Shown here: positions 32,668-44,115 of the stretch, one piece after another | Position numbering within the stretch: position 1 is the stretch's first letter | Layout: every line of letters begins with the position of its first letter | NCBI RefSeq assembly: GCF_932274485.2 | Contig: NC_065886.2 | Location: 39,605,501-39,669,500 of the forward strand | Reading direction: 5' to 3' | DNA from: Patella vulgata | Lineage: Eukaryota; Mollusca; Gastropoda; Patellidae | DNA length: 64,000 bases | Notes under the pieces: generated by a model | Seen by the model: the letters and a program-made list of their open reading frames with translations, nothing else | Database searches by the model: none | What the model was told of the DNA's origin: nothing | Made by a program: the position numbers and the translations under genes

Positions 32668-33050
32668 GAAGGAAATGAAATGAAATGAAATGGGTTTAAC
32701 GTCCTACTGTTCTGCTCCTAACCTGGGCTAATGAAGACGGGAATACGCCATACAGTGTGCTATGAGGGAAATTTTGCCCGGGCAGCGGCGCTACGGCCTA
32801 CTCTTATATCGAATTCCAACTGCCAAGGGATCTTTTACGTGCACGCCAATGTGTACACGGGACCTCGGTTTTTCGTCCCATCCGAACGACTAGACAGCTG
32901 TCCTTGTCAGGCCCTCCATCCTGCATCACTGACAAGGGGAAACCACGCCGGAAAATCTGAATGAACTTTCTCGGCCAATGCAGGAATCGAACACCTGACC
33001 TCCAGGCTAGCGAGCCAGCGTCTTACCCACTTAGCCACGTGATCCCCCCA
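32668..33050 (-). repeat. tRNA-derived SINE, family B, full copy
   Basis: On the minus strand it begins TGGCTAAGTGGGTAAGACGC (A box), then has a GGTGTTCGATTCC B box, a body with CCGTTTCCCCTTGTCAG-like and CGTACACATTGGCGTGCACG text, and ends in (GAAAT)-type repeats. The body is flanked by CCCCCACTGGAAGGAAAT on both sides (32658 and 33046), a likely target-site duplication. A generic molluscan V-SINE relative is possible; the family was not confirmed. Confidence 0.75.
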
Positions 33051-33327
33051 CTGGAAGGAAATGTGGGTATGATTGTAATGTCATTTTGGCAGCAATCCCT
33101 TGTGTCATTGTTACCCCTGAAATCATTAACCGTGAAAATGCTGCTTGGCGGCGTAAACAAAACACATGTAATAGTGTATTGTAAGTAATAGGCTAGACAA
33201 GTGCACGGTGACACCTTATCAATGACCTATTTAGAGTGTGATTTATGTTTTTAACAATTGTATTATTAATAGATATAGCAATATGACTAGTATAGCTGAT
33301 TTAATACAAACATATATTTCTTTTTAG

Positions 33328-34033
33328 GATATTTCAACCAACATGTCATCGGACCAGACTCCTCCTTTTGATGTTTCGAAAGCTTCTGCTACATCCAGCT
33401 CAGTATCAGCACCGCCAGTCACTAACGCCCCGGATTCTACAACAGTAGCATCTTCTACATCAACTACACCATCGCAGGATACACCTACCACATCTAATTC
33501 GGCAAATACAGACACTGCAAACACAAATCAGATACCGACACAGTCCACTACAACTGCTGAGAATTCCACTATGGACCCAAAACCGCCAGTCACTAACGCC
33601 CCGGATTCTACAACAGTAGCATCTTCTACATCAACTACACTATCGCAGGATACACCTACCACATCTAATTCGGCAAATACAGACACTGCAAACAAAAATC
33701 AGATACCGACACAGTCCACTACAACTGCTGAGAATTCCACTATGGACCCAAAACCGCCAGTCACTAACGCCCCGGATTCTACAACAGTAGCATCTTCTAC
33801 ATCAACTACACCATCGCAGGATACACCTACCACATCTAATTCGGCAAATACAGACACTGCAAACACAAATCAGATACCGACACAGTCCACTACAACTGCT
33901 GAGAATTCCACTATGGACCCAAAACGAAAGGTGCCCAAAAGACTGCCAACAAACGAAAATCATAGACCCTTGACCACCAGTAGTGACCAGAACTCGAGAG
34001 TGGATGGACGGACATCTGGGACTGCCAATAACG
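33328..34033 (+). CDS. Repeat-MATH gene, exon A (Ser/Thr-rich)
   Basis: Follows TTTTTAG, precedes GTCAGT, phase 0 in and 1 out. The first ATG is at 33343 (MSSDQTPPFDVS). It holds three 171-base units at 33412, 33583 and 33754, each PPVTNAPDSTTVASSTSTT followed by PSQDTPTTSNSANTD and QIPTQSTTTAENSTMDPK. Composition is that of a disordered, heavily Ser/Thr linker, possibly glycosylated or phosphorylated. The paralogue has one diverged unit. Confidence 0.75.
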
Positions 34034-37000
34034 GTCAGTAAACTTTTTCTACAGGTGTCATAATTTGAACATATACCTGTTTGGTAAATCTAGATTTTTT
34101 TTCCCCGTAATTCTAGCACTCGCGTTCTCTTCGTCTTCTCGTCTGGTGGACAGTTCGTTTGTCACCGGAATCAACCGTTCATGCCCGGAGCCATCCGTTC
34201 ACGACGGCAACTTGACATATTCGAAGTTGTTTTAACCAACCATCTCCAACTTGTTCACTATGAGGAAAAAATAAACGAGGTTATCACTCACTATCTGTCA
34301 TATTATTAAAGTCTTGTTAACACCTGGAATGGGTTATATTTTTTAAACAGACAGAGAGTTAACTAGCCGATCTCTCCAACCGAAACTCCAAGATGAAAGT
34401 AACCAACAAAGTCTACAGGTAAAACGAATATTTTACTGATTGATACTACATCTAGCCCTAACTGATTGCATTCACTAAATCTAGCTATATATAGCCTTAA
34501 CTGATCCCATTCACACATTTAGCCCTAACTGGTAACATTCACTATATTTAGCACTTAACTGGCCCCATTCACAACACCTAGTTTAACTAATTCCATTCAC
34601 TGCATCTAGCCCTAACTAATTCCATTCACATAATTTGAGAATAAAATCAGCCATATTTCGAGAGCATGCGCTTAAAAGTACTAAGTCTGAAAAGGAAAAG
34701 TCGATTGGGTTGAAACAAACTTTTGCCACCAACAAGTACAAACACTGAATGAAGCATAGCCAAAAGAACTACAACTATAGTTTTATTATTGTCTTCGTAC
34801 CAGACTATCTTGTGAACTTACCCATGAAATCACCAGAAATGGACAAAACTGGCTATAGGGTTGTCATCAGGTACCCGCAACTGACAGGACTAACCCCAAC
34901 ACAGATACGAGTCGACATGGTCTCCCCTTTAGGGGATGATACCCCTTTCTTTTTCATAGTAAAGAGGTGAGCTGTTGTGGAATGTATGCATAGCCGAAAG
35001 AGCCTTGAGGATGACCCCCGTCGTGGAAGGCCATCAACAGCATCTATTCAAGAAAACATTACTGGTATGCATGATATTGTGATGGTTGATCGACATATTG
35101 CCAGTATTGTTGGCATCTCTCATCGAGGGTTAAGCAAATTTCTAGATTGCTTAGAAAGACAATTCCACTGCAAGATCCTCGAAGCTAAACAAGCTTGGAA
35201 GACTTATAACACTAGGAACACAAATCCCGAGTGTTCCAAGCAAATTGTTTGCAATAACTCGATTTGACGCCTGATGAAAATCGTCACAATTGTCATGTAA
35301 ATGCTATATCGTGAAGTTAGCATAAAATTAAATATTGGCGAAAACACCCAATAGGAATTGGTAAGATTTTGATTTAAACAAAAATACCCAAAACATAAAT
35401 GCTGAAGTTGAACAAGGAATTTTTGGAAAATCATTAACGGGTAACAAAAAAAGTTTTATCCCCCTTTATGTCAAATGTTTGCAATTGATAACAGTATTTC
35501 ACGTGCGTGGTGACTACTGACGCACCAGGCCATGTATAAGCACGCAAGTCCAACATTTATACCGTTATTGGAGTCCCAGGGGCCTGCGATGTTTGGTGGG
35601 CGGGTATTTACCCACAAATTATGAATTGGGTGGCTAGAATCTGATGAGCCAGGCGATATGTTTGACATTGGTTGAGCAATATGGTTATGAAGTAATGGCG
35701 ACCGGAATTTGTCAGTAGTGTTGTAAATCGCATTGAAACCACGTGATCTTTTCCACTAGAATATAAGCCTACAACCCACATACCCTTTCAATTTCAGTAT
35801 TTTTACTACATATACATGTAGCTGTAAACTTCTAGTTCAGATATGATTTAAGGCCAAATTACAAACATATCAATAATTGTGTAATTTGCTTACAAATATA
35901 GATATACATGTAAGACAAAAACTAATTGTTTATTGAAGTAAAACAATTATTGAAAATCAAAATTACGTAGTAACTCTTCAAAGCTAGTTATCATCATCAT
36001 CGCTATAATTACTATATGTATATAAATATTAAATTCGACCTCTTTAACAGCCGTTCATTTTCTCATTGACTACACTTACACAGACATGTACAAAACAGGT
36101 CCGGTGCGGTTTCCTCTTGTCAGTGGTACAGACCGGGGGTTGGGGCTGGAAAGAACAGTGCCCAGTCGTTCGGATGGAACGAAACAAATAGTTTAAACAA
36201 CATTTGATTCAACAAACTGAATCGGATTGAACAACAAAGTAGGGGCTATAAGTTCTCTCAAAACAGTATTTCTACTAGTATATCTGTAAAACTTTAGTTC
36301 ATTTAAAATTTGAGGCTAAATTCATGACAAATATTTGAATTGAAAGAAAGTGTATCCGGAGCTTTATCACTCGGGAATTTGTAGGTTTTAAAGGGGATAC
36401 AAACGAGAAGCACTGGTTTAAACAGTTTATTAAAACCAAAAAAAGCACAAAGAAAACACTGAAAATATAAATACATATAATTACAAACATGCCAGACAGA
36501 ACATAATCAAAATATAAAAAAATATACAAAAGAAACATAAAATACGAACTAAATACATTTAAAAACATTTAGAAAGAAGAGGAGAACAAGAAAACTAAAC
36601 ATACCCTGGGAAAGGTGTCTTAATTATATCAACCAGTACGGGAGAGCTATATTATACAAGCTAAAATAAAACAAACACCACAATAAATAAATACCACTGG
36701 GAAAAGGGCGAAAATGGCGAGAAAACTAGATAGTTTACCAGGTAAACTCATTAAAAGAACTGTGAACACAATTACAACACAACACACTGGACACCACATC
36801 TTGGCTAGATTCCAAAACACCAAACAGATACAAACACATACACCATACATAAACTTTATTTACTTACATATATATAACAAAACATTTACAAATTCCACCC
36901 TACTACAAAAGCATCTATAACTATGTCATTTCTCGCTAAAATAGATAATATGACAAATTCTAAATAATACTGTAAGTGAGTGGCGATTGTAATAAAGAGA

Positions 37001-40000
37001 AAATAAATCAAATGTTCAGTATCAAACAGGATAATGAAAACGTACATACGCATGCATTATGCTAGAGGGGATATTTGGCCCAAACACAGACGTTACAACG
37101 GTCTACTATTTATTTTGAATTCGTGCGGTCGAGAGTTCTTTTACGTGCACGCCAACGTGTACACGGGACCCTGGTTTTATATCCCATCCGAACATCTAGA
37201 GGCTACCCATGCAACATCGTTGGCAAACGTGTGTACACCTCGAAGATGTTGAAAAATAAATGAAACCATCGACTTTTACAGGTATTTCACAGATAGGCTT
37301 AGAACTTCGTATATTGACACAAAGCATATTTTTGTCAAACAACTGGACTGCAGGCAACTAACGCTACCTCATAGCCCGAGGACGTAAGGGTTAGGTCCCA
37401 CTGGACATGTTTGGCCTCGGCGAATAACTGCCACGTTGCAAGCCATTTCTAATGGGACTACTCAGGTTTTTGGGTAAAAATATCGGGAACATCGAGAGCC
37501 ATCGGGAAAAAATTTGTTTATTTTCACATCGCCGATGATTTTCACCCAGTGGGACATAGGCTTTAGCTTCAGGTTCAGACTATCGTCATATTTAGCTATA
37601 GACGGCGTCTTGCAGACGACAAGATGGACCCACGTTTTAAACCACTGTTCAAAGCTCGCATTGGTCTTTGTGACCCTTACAACATTATTTATTATTTATC
37701 AATTCCAGATAATAATTCATGTATTTTGAGAACGCACATAATCAAAACGCGTGTTGCATTTTCAACAAATAAACTACAAAATAATTCATTGTTATAGGAA
37801 GATGGGGAACCTACAGTGCAAGAGCTACAGGATTTTGCCGGTGAGAAGAATTACGTTTTTGGTGACTCAGAAACAGGTAATTCCAATTGTGTCCACTCAC
37901 TTTTAAAATTCCACTGGACTGTTTTCCTATATTTTTTATCGTCTTCTCCGTCCGTACACTCACCCGTTCGCACTTATATGTGTACTGATCACTGACTAAT
38001 CAAAGTTAAGCCCATCGCCTATTTTTCATTAAAGCAAATCGTAAAATAGTTTGTATTGAAGTAACATACCGTTCGATTTCGTTCATTTCGCAAAAGTAGT
38101 TACAGAGTTATTGCTTCTAATTTCTGTAATTGTATAAACGTTATCTGTATTCGGTATTCAGAGTTCAGATCTTAACTGGAATGGTTAGAAATGGAGTAAA
38201 GATCTTGTAGTTACCGAGCCAGCATCTTAATCACTGTACCACCGCAGCTCCCTTGATTAAACACAGTTTATAGCCAAAATAATGTCGTCGTATATTAAGT
38301 CAGATTTTGTAAGAATCGGTGTGATATATTACCCCTCCAGATTTGTCCGAAACTTTTATTGAACTTAGATGCACAATGAACACGATGATGTGTTTTATTG
38401 CATGTCAAGATACATCTATTTAAATCCGTGGCCATTTGATATCCCTTTGAAGAATAAATGACCTGTATTTTCTTTTATAAACAGGATCTGTCCCATTTCA
38501 AAACACTGAAAGGAATACTAGTATGTCTGGAATGACTTTAGGGCTTGATAAATCAAACAACGCATCTGGTGGCCAGGGTGGTGTTGGTGCTGAAACGATG
38601 CACATTCCTGATGGTCAGAGTGCTGGTGACAATAAGACAACACCTGGTCGCCAGGAACGTGAAGATGACAAAAAAGAATCAACCGAAGCCCAAGATGGCG
38701 GCGATGGTGACAAACACAACACACCTCATGGTCAGGGTGGTAGGGATGGTGATGCTAGCCAGACAACAACTAATGATCTGGATGATGTCGATGCCAACAA
38801 AAACCCAACTGATGCCCAGGATGACGATGATGCTCGGAGCAAGAAAGCATCTGATAGTCAGGGTGGTGGTGGTTACAACGGAAATACATCTCATAGTCAG
38901 GATAGCGGTGAGCAATCGTTTTCTTTTATTTAACTCGGTCGCTTTACTGACACCAATTAAATATTTATATATTCGATATTGACACGCGACCGTCCACTTC
39001 TCATAAGGCCTGGTAGACGTACCACACGCCTCTTTAATTATGGGTAATTCGCCATACGAACTTCGATTAACCAGAATTTATTAATACTTATAATATGGGT
39101 TACAGTCTCCTTCTACGTACTGTGATTTTGAAGAAAAGTCTTTCTGAGGAAACTGACCAGTTCGAGAAAAATCGTTAAACGATGGCCAGCACCAGCGCAT
39201 ATCTGGGACGGTCCGAAAAAGCCAAATAGAATGAAAACCAAAGTTCCGCTTTCCTATCAGTTTGATGTGTTTGGTTTAAGAGAACAAAGTCAACCAAAGC
39301 TCTATTAATGATATTTAGCTAAACATTACGGATTTATAATATGAAATTGAATAAAAGGTAACTATAGAACACACACAACTACCAGTTGCCTACTATATTT
39401 ATAGAAAATGTTCTCACAGAAATCCCTCAATTTTATTTCTTCCACAAAATCATTTATATTACGGCTGTTTCACTGGACCTGTTGAGTCCCTAAATCCGAT
39501 ATAAGCTAAGCGATTGGACCACTTTCGAAAGGGCTGGCACTTAACTGAAAATAGTCATTCCGTATCATTACCAAATTTTTAATAAATACGTTCTAATCTT
39601 TGGGTTCATATACCTTTATTTGTGATTGAGTGGATTAATTAACAGGGCTTCTTGGGTTTTATATGTGGGTCGAAAGCCGGGAATGGGGGAGGTGTCTATC
39701 CAAAATACATCCGCAACCACCCTTTGGTGTGCCGAATTGGTAGTTTGAAGTCAAGGGCCCCAAAATCTTAAAGTCCTCCTACCAAGATGTATATTAGTTT
39801 TGGCAAGATCACATTCCTTTCTTAAACTCACTGTCGTCTTAAACATCTGTTATCGTCGTCGACTTTCATCAATTTTGTTGGGGATCGGGAGAGGACCTCA
39901 TAAGTGTAATAGCCTAGGGTCTCCTTACATCTAAGTCCAGTGCCGTGTAAGCCAAGGTGGATCCCACGCAAAGGTGCCACTACCACGCTATCGGTCATAC

Positions 40001-42492
40001 TGTTATTGTCTGTAATTGTTTTCCAGGAACTGACGGGGATAGTTTGGACGATGATGATGATGGACACTCAGGTACCGCACGACATCCAATAAGAATAAGG
40101 TAAATACAAAAGCTCGGTATAGTCGGTGTGTAACAAGATAATACCTTACATAAAGTGTATATATATTTTTTTAATTATTCCCCTTGATTTTGGAAGATGA
40201 AACAAATAAATATGCAGTATTGAAACCATACTAGTGTGGCGCTGCCTTTTCGGATTTGATCCTTGAACTGTCAACTGCTTGTTAGTCATGTGAAATCTGT
40301 TTCAAAAATGTTTGAAATTACGCCAGGTCCACTTCGGTTTGTCTACAAATGGGATTAGTGTAGACAGTGACAATGTTCCTTTAGGGTTAAATATAATTCA
40401 TTGTTCTTTCAGACAAATAACACCACCACGAACCAGAGATGTCTGTGACCTCCATAAACACAAAGATGCTGCATTTTATTGCCCTGGGAACTCTCAGTAT
40501 ATATGCACGACCTGTGTTCTAAAAAATCTAAACGTGGAGGTGGACTTGATCCAGGATCGTAGAAAACAGGTAGAACGCGAGCTTAAACACATGAAGTTGG
40601 AAGTAGACGAACAAACTCAAAAATGTAAGTCTAATATCGATTCTTTGCACCATGAACAAAAGGAGATCCGCAGGTCCACGGCACAAATCAACACGAGGGT
40701 AGATGAGCAGGTAAAACGTTTGTGCGATAAAATAAAAAGTCTCGGTGACGATATTAAAAAAACCAATGGTAAAATATATTACGAAAACAACGAACAAATA
40801 AAGGTACATTCTCAGAAAATGAAGGCATGTAAATCAGAATTGGAGTCCATTTCAAAACGCATAAAACAGTCCATAGCAAACACATCGGTTCGGAACATGT
40901 CAGAGTCTTCGCGTAAACTTCAGAAAGAAAAACAAAACCAAGAAGAACTGGAGGCCCCGTTGGAATTTCCCGAATTACAGAAAGTTGAATTTAATGAAGC
41001 TGAATTGGACGAATTCCGAATTACGTCATTAATGGAAATGCTTGGTACCTTAGACGTAAACGAGAGTAGTTTGTTGGCAGATTTGTCCAGAGGCAATGTC
41101 CACGATGTTCACGAGGTCGAGAAGGTCGACGAGATCGATAGTACTAAAGAAAACATCGAGAAATCGGTCGATCTCATTGAAGAACCCGAAGCCATAGCTG
41201 ATGATACAGCAGAGGAAGAAGCTGAAAGAAACCACCAAGAAGACATCAAGGGATTGGTGAGATACGAAGTTACTAATCAAATACAGGAATTACTCCAATC
41301 AAGGGATGGTTACATAATGATGCATGAACTTTTGGGTAATGAAAATGGACAGCGCCTTCTGGCCGAGGTCCTTGGAACAGAGCGGGGAAGCATGTTTGTC
41401 AAAGAATTTCTAATAAAGCAATATGACCAAGCCTTTCTTAAAGAGTTACTGTCGACAGAGCCTGGACAAGTGTGGCTTAAATCCTTCTTTTCCACTTCTT
41501 GTGGAAAAATTGTTTTTTACCAGTTTATTGTTTGCGAACAGGGCTTGGAGTTGGTAAGAGCCTTTTTGAATACTGAATCTGGACTTCTTTTGGTATCTAA
41601 ATTTCTAATCACCGAGAAAGGGCTATCACTGGTAGAACATATTCTGTCCAAGCAGTGCGCACTGCCATTGGTTAAAAAATTCGTACGGTCCGAAATCGGT
41701 AAATCACTGGTTGGGGAGTTCATTTCAAATCCTGATGGAATTTTGCTGCTTAAAAAATTTCTTCTAACTTTAAATGGACGACAGTTGATCAAAGAATTCC
41801 TTCCAAACCAAGTGGGTAAAATTTTAGTGAAAGAATTTTTGATAGGGGGAATAGGAAGAAATCTATTAAAGCAGATACTCACTGAGCAATTTGGACTCTC
41901 CTTGATGAAGGAATTTATAATTACGTCTCACCAAGGGAAAGCGCTTTTACAAGACTTGCTGAACACCACAACTGGTCAGTCTGAGATACGAAATTGGCTG
42001 CCTTCGAATACTGGGAACGCTTTACTCAGACAAACTCTCGAAACCGGCCAAGGTCTTGCGTTAGTGAGGGAATTTCTGGATACAAATATTGGTCGAGCTT
42101 TGGCGAAAGAAAGAATCGATGCTGATAGACCTACCTACATAGAAAATATTGAAATGCTGAACGTCCAATCTTTACCCTGGTTGATCGAGTGTAAACCTGG
42201 AAATACCAACCTATCAATCGTCTTAAGGTTAGCAATGCCCGAAACTGGTCATTTCCTCAATTGGGTGTTGGTCAATTTTTCCCTGACATTAGAAAATAAC
42301 CAAAACGACGAGGAGTCGATCAGGTTAGAAAATATCAGATACAGATTTAAGCCTGGTTCTACATATGTCTGGTCGGACGTTATACCTTTAAACGTTTTAG
42401 ACAATCCTCAAAATGGCTACTTGGATGGATCGGGAAAGGATACGGTGACTGTCCACGTTGATTTATTGTCTTACAGTACGACTAAACTTTAA
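33328..42492 (+). CDS. B-box, coiled-coil, 13-residue-repeat, MATH-like protein
   Basis: Six exons (33328-34033, 34351-34418, 37798-37876, 38485-38907, 40027-40099, 40413-42492) have consistent phases throughout and give a 1142-residue frame to a TAA stop. In order: a Ser/Thr/Pro-rich tail with three 57-residue repeats, a Gln/Asp/Gly-rich acidic stretch, a B-box (40444-40515) with C-x2-H-x8-C and C-x2-C but no closing His pair, a coiled coil (about 40540-40920), an acidic linker, twenty-one 13-residue repeats (41293-42114) and a MATH-like end (42157-42480; LPWLIEC strand, then NVLDNPQNGYLD and a TVTVHVDL strand). No RING was found. A likely role is an intracellular adaptor related to TRIM-MATH proteins, with the tail and repeat array as novel additions. 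Start: ATG 33343 or an unseen upstream exon, since the frame is open through the acceptor. Function is not known. Confidence 0.75.
34351..34418 (+). CDS. Repeat-MATH gene, exon B
   Basis: After TTTTTTAAACAG, before GTAAAA; phase 1 in and 0 out. Encodes DRELTSRSLQPKLQDESNQQ and SLQ. Confidence 0.6.
34436..34635 (+). repeat. Intronic minisatellite, about 35-base unit
   Basis: Six loose copies of a unit reading CATCTAGCCCTAACTGATTC followed by CATTCAC. It begins about 17 bases after the donor of exon B. Confidence 0.8.
34827..35200 (+). mobile_element. Tc1/mariner-type transposase relic
   Basis: Frames give MDKTGYRVVIRYPQLTGLTP and TQIRVDMVSPLGDD, then SRKSLEDDPRRGRPSTASIQ and ENI..HDIVMVDRHIASIVGISH. 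This is the N-terminal helix-turn-helix region of SETMAR/GVQW-type mariner transposases. The two parts are in different frames (shift near 34970) and the catalytic DDE/D domain is missing. It lies in the intron between exons B and C. Confidence 0.75.
35280..37020. other. Intron of the repeat-MATH gene, no gene seen
   Basis: AT-rich. From about 36420 to 36900 the plus strand is strikingly A- and C-rich with few G or T, giving membrane-like artefact frames on the minus strand. No splice-consistent exon was found. Confidence 0.45.
37030..37225 (-). repeat. SINE family B fragment
   Basis: Shares TTTTACGTGCACGCCAACGT, GTACACGGGACCCTGG and ATCCCATCCGAAC with the full copy at 32668-33050; the tRNA-like end is missing. 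Confidence 0.65.
37798..37876 (+). CDS. Repeat-MATH gene, exon C
   Basis: After TGTTATAG, before GTAATT; phase 0 in and 1 out. Encodes EDGEPTVQELQDFAGEKNYV then FGDSETG. The ending resembles the paralogue exon's VFGNAATG. Confidence 0.65.
38485..38907 (+). CDS. Repeat-MATH gene, exon D (Gly/Asp/Gln-rich)
   Basis: After TATAAACAG, before GTGAGC; phase 1 at both ends. Encodes about 141 residues of irregular repeats, each like GQGG, DGDK or TxDAQDDDD, with His/Asp/Ser. It looks like an acidic disordered linker; an alternative frame that is also open is a by-product of the codon bias. Confidence 0.65.
38908..40026 (+). other. Intron of the repeat-MATH gene, nothing recognised
   Basis: No repeat, element or exon-like frame stands out. 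Confidence 0.45.
40027..40099 (+). CDS. Repeat-MATH gene, exon E
   Basis: After TGTTTTCCAG, before GTAAAT; phase 1 in and 2 out. Encodes GTDGDSLDDDDDGHSGTARH then PIRI. The phase-2 end matches the next exon, which starts with one base then CAA. Confidence 0.6.
40413..42492 (+). CDS. Repeat-MATH gene, terminal exon F
   Basis: After TTGTTCTTTCAG. The open frame upstream to 40312 is intronic. The exon carries the B-box, the coiled coil, the 13-mer array and the MATH-like domain, 692 residues in all. The consensus of the array is L-x-[TS]-x-x-G-x-x-L-[LV]-[KR]-E-F with the Gly almost invariant. Only one unit has 14 residues. The DNA of the units has diverged while the protein pattern persists, which suggests selection on the amino acids. 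Confidence 0.85.
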
Positions 42493-42497
42493 ATAAA
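42492..42497 (+). terminator. Polyadenylation signal overlapping the stop codon
   Basis: An AATAAA hexamer begins at the last base of the TAA stop. If used, the 3' untranslated region would be very short. Confidence 0.45.
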
Positions 42498-43350
42498 ATT
42501 ATTCTGGTATTACGTTGCGTTTTATTTAGCTATTGTTTACTCAATTTCATCTTGGTCTAAAGACATTTTGTTTTTCTATGACGTTTTTTAAATGTCGGGG
42601 GATCTGCTTAAAGTAGCTAAGTCTCTAACTCAATATCATCCAAAGTCTTACACGTTGAAAACGCGAATTATTTGTCAATGCAAATCAACATTGATGGTGT
42701 GATCTTACCGGGGAAATGCAGGCTTCCGATATCCAATATTTAAGACAAAATAAACATTTTACCATTGGTACACAAATCGTGTACCATAGTGCGTTTCAGT
42801 GTCGTTTGTAACAAGTGACCAGAAAGAACGAGCCTGCTAGACATATTCCACAACTAATGTCAAACGGTCACGCCATATCTTATCTGCAGAGCATGCGCAA
42901 TAGACTGGAATATCTAGACGCTAAAAATTGCTATTCGGTTGAGGCTCTTGCCTTTTTTCGCTGGACGTAACTGATTTTAAATTAGAGTCAAAACGGAAAC
43001 AATTGAATGTAAATCAGTTTATATACAATCATATTACATTGTTATATGCGTTACGACCCATTTGGGTCAATTTCTAGGTCCCAAATATTAGCGATTTAGC
43101 TCCTTTAAATACAAATATTCCGGCACTTCGTTCCGTTTTATTTTGCGATTGTTTGCTCTATTTCATCTTGATCGAAAGATATTCCATTTTTGCAAGATGT
43201 CTGGAATGGGGGAAGAAATCTATGCGCGCTCATTTTAAGTCTTATTGAAATTATTCTTGCATTTCATTTTTTCTTTGGATTGCTTACTCAATTTTATCTT
43301 GTTTAAAGACATTCCTTTTCTCTATGATTTCTGAAATGTCGGAAATTGTT
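42493..43350 (+). repeat. Three copies of the 3' flank, one split by a MITE
   Basis: A roughly 100-base segment (GTTTTATTTAGCTATTGTTT, then CTCAATTTCATCTTGG and AAAGACATT) occurs at 42493-42600, 43110-43215 and 43245-43350. A family 2 MITE (42608-43108) lies between the first two. Confidence 0.65.
42608..43108 (-). mobile_element. MITE family 2, complete
   Basis: Inverted ends TTAAAGTAGCTAAGTCTC and GCGATTTAGCTCCTTTAA, with TTAA at both edges. It contains the GGTACACAAATCGTGTACC hairpin. It is the reverse of the nested copy at 21829-22340. Confidence 0.75.
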
Positions 43351-43499
43351 AGAGATACTGATAGTACTAGTAGTAGTAGGCCTAGTGATTCATTTCATAG
43401 ACATAGTCTTGCTAGGGCTAGGCGAGTTATTGATGGATGTCCTGACAAAATTTCCCTCATTGCACCCTGCATGGTATATGCCAGTCTTCATTAGCCAAC

Positions 43500-44008
43500 A
43501 CAAAAAATACATCAAAATAGGACGTTAAACCCCATTTCATTGACCATGTGGTATCTACGGCGTCTACGCGTGAAACTATAACGACTCAACGACTGAACGA
43601 GTGTAGAACTGTAGTGTAGATAGTGCTACTATCTGACAACCAAAAAAAGAAGAAAGACCTGTGTCACTTATGTAGTATATTTGTACGCTTATGTGCTCTA
43701 AGAACAAGTTTTTTGTGGAAGATATTCAAACATAAATATACCTGATTATTATTGTCCATGGCTACGATTGAACGATGCCACCAATGTGGAGCAGACGACA
43801 GGGGCGGTTCTTTATTCGAAACTATGACTATGCATTCAAAATTATGTTAACGACATGAACACCAGAAATGGTGAATTAAAGACACATAAAAATATAAAAG
43901 AAAGCAAACTATTAAAAGTTGTATTAAAATTTAGCATAAAACAATATGTTAGTGTTAACTTCCGTTAAAAATTATTGATGCTCCCTATGCAACTTTCTGG
44001 TAGTAGGA
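43500..44008. other. Intergenic, no gene seen
   Basis: AT-rich unique DNA; no coding pattern or repeat was recognised apart from the SINE tail that ends at 43540. Confidence 0.4.
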
Positions 44009-44009
44009 A

Positions 44010-44115
44010 TGACTTTCCTCGAAGGGTAGCCTCGGTCATCCAAGCCCGTTAGTCGAGGGAGCTATCGCGGAGGAGCCATATTGTCTGGATGACCGAGACT
44101 ACTTGAAGGGAGGTT
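44010..44115. repeat. Hairpin repeat of about 105 bases
   Basis: Arms GTAGCCTCGGTCATCCA and TGGATGACCGAGACTAC pair over 17 bases with one mismatch, and the pairing continues outward through CTCGAAGG and CTTGAAGG. Possibly a tiny MITE. Confidence 0.65.

Noticed and set aside
36647-36920. Overlapping frames, one membrane-like
   Set aside because: Produced by strongly strand-biased A/C composition in an intron.
38545-38982. Second open frame over exon D
   Set aside because: A shifted reading of the same repetitive exon; the in-phase frame matches the flanking exons.
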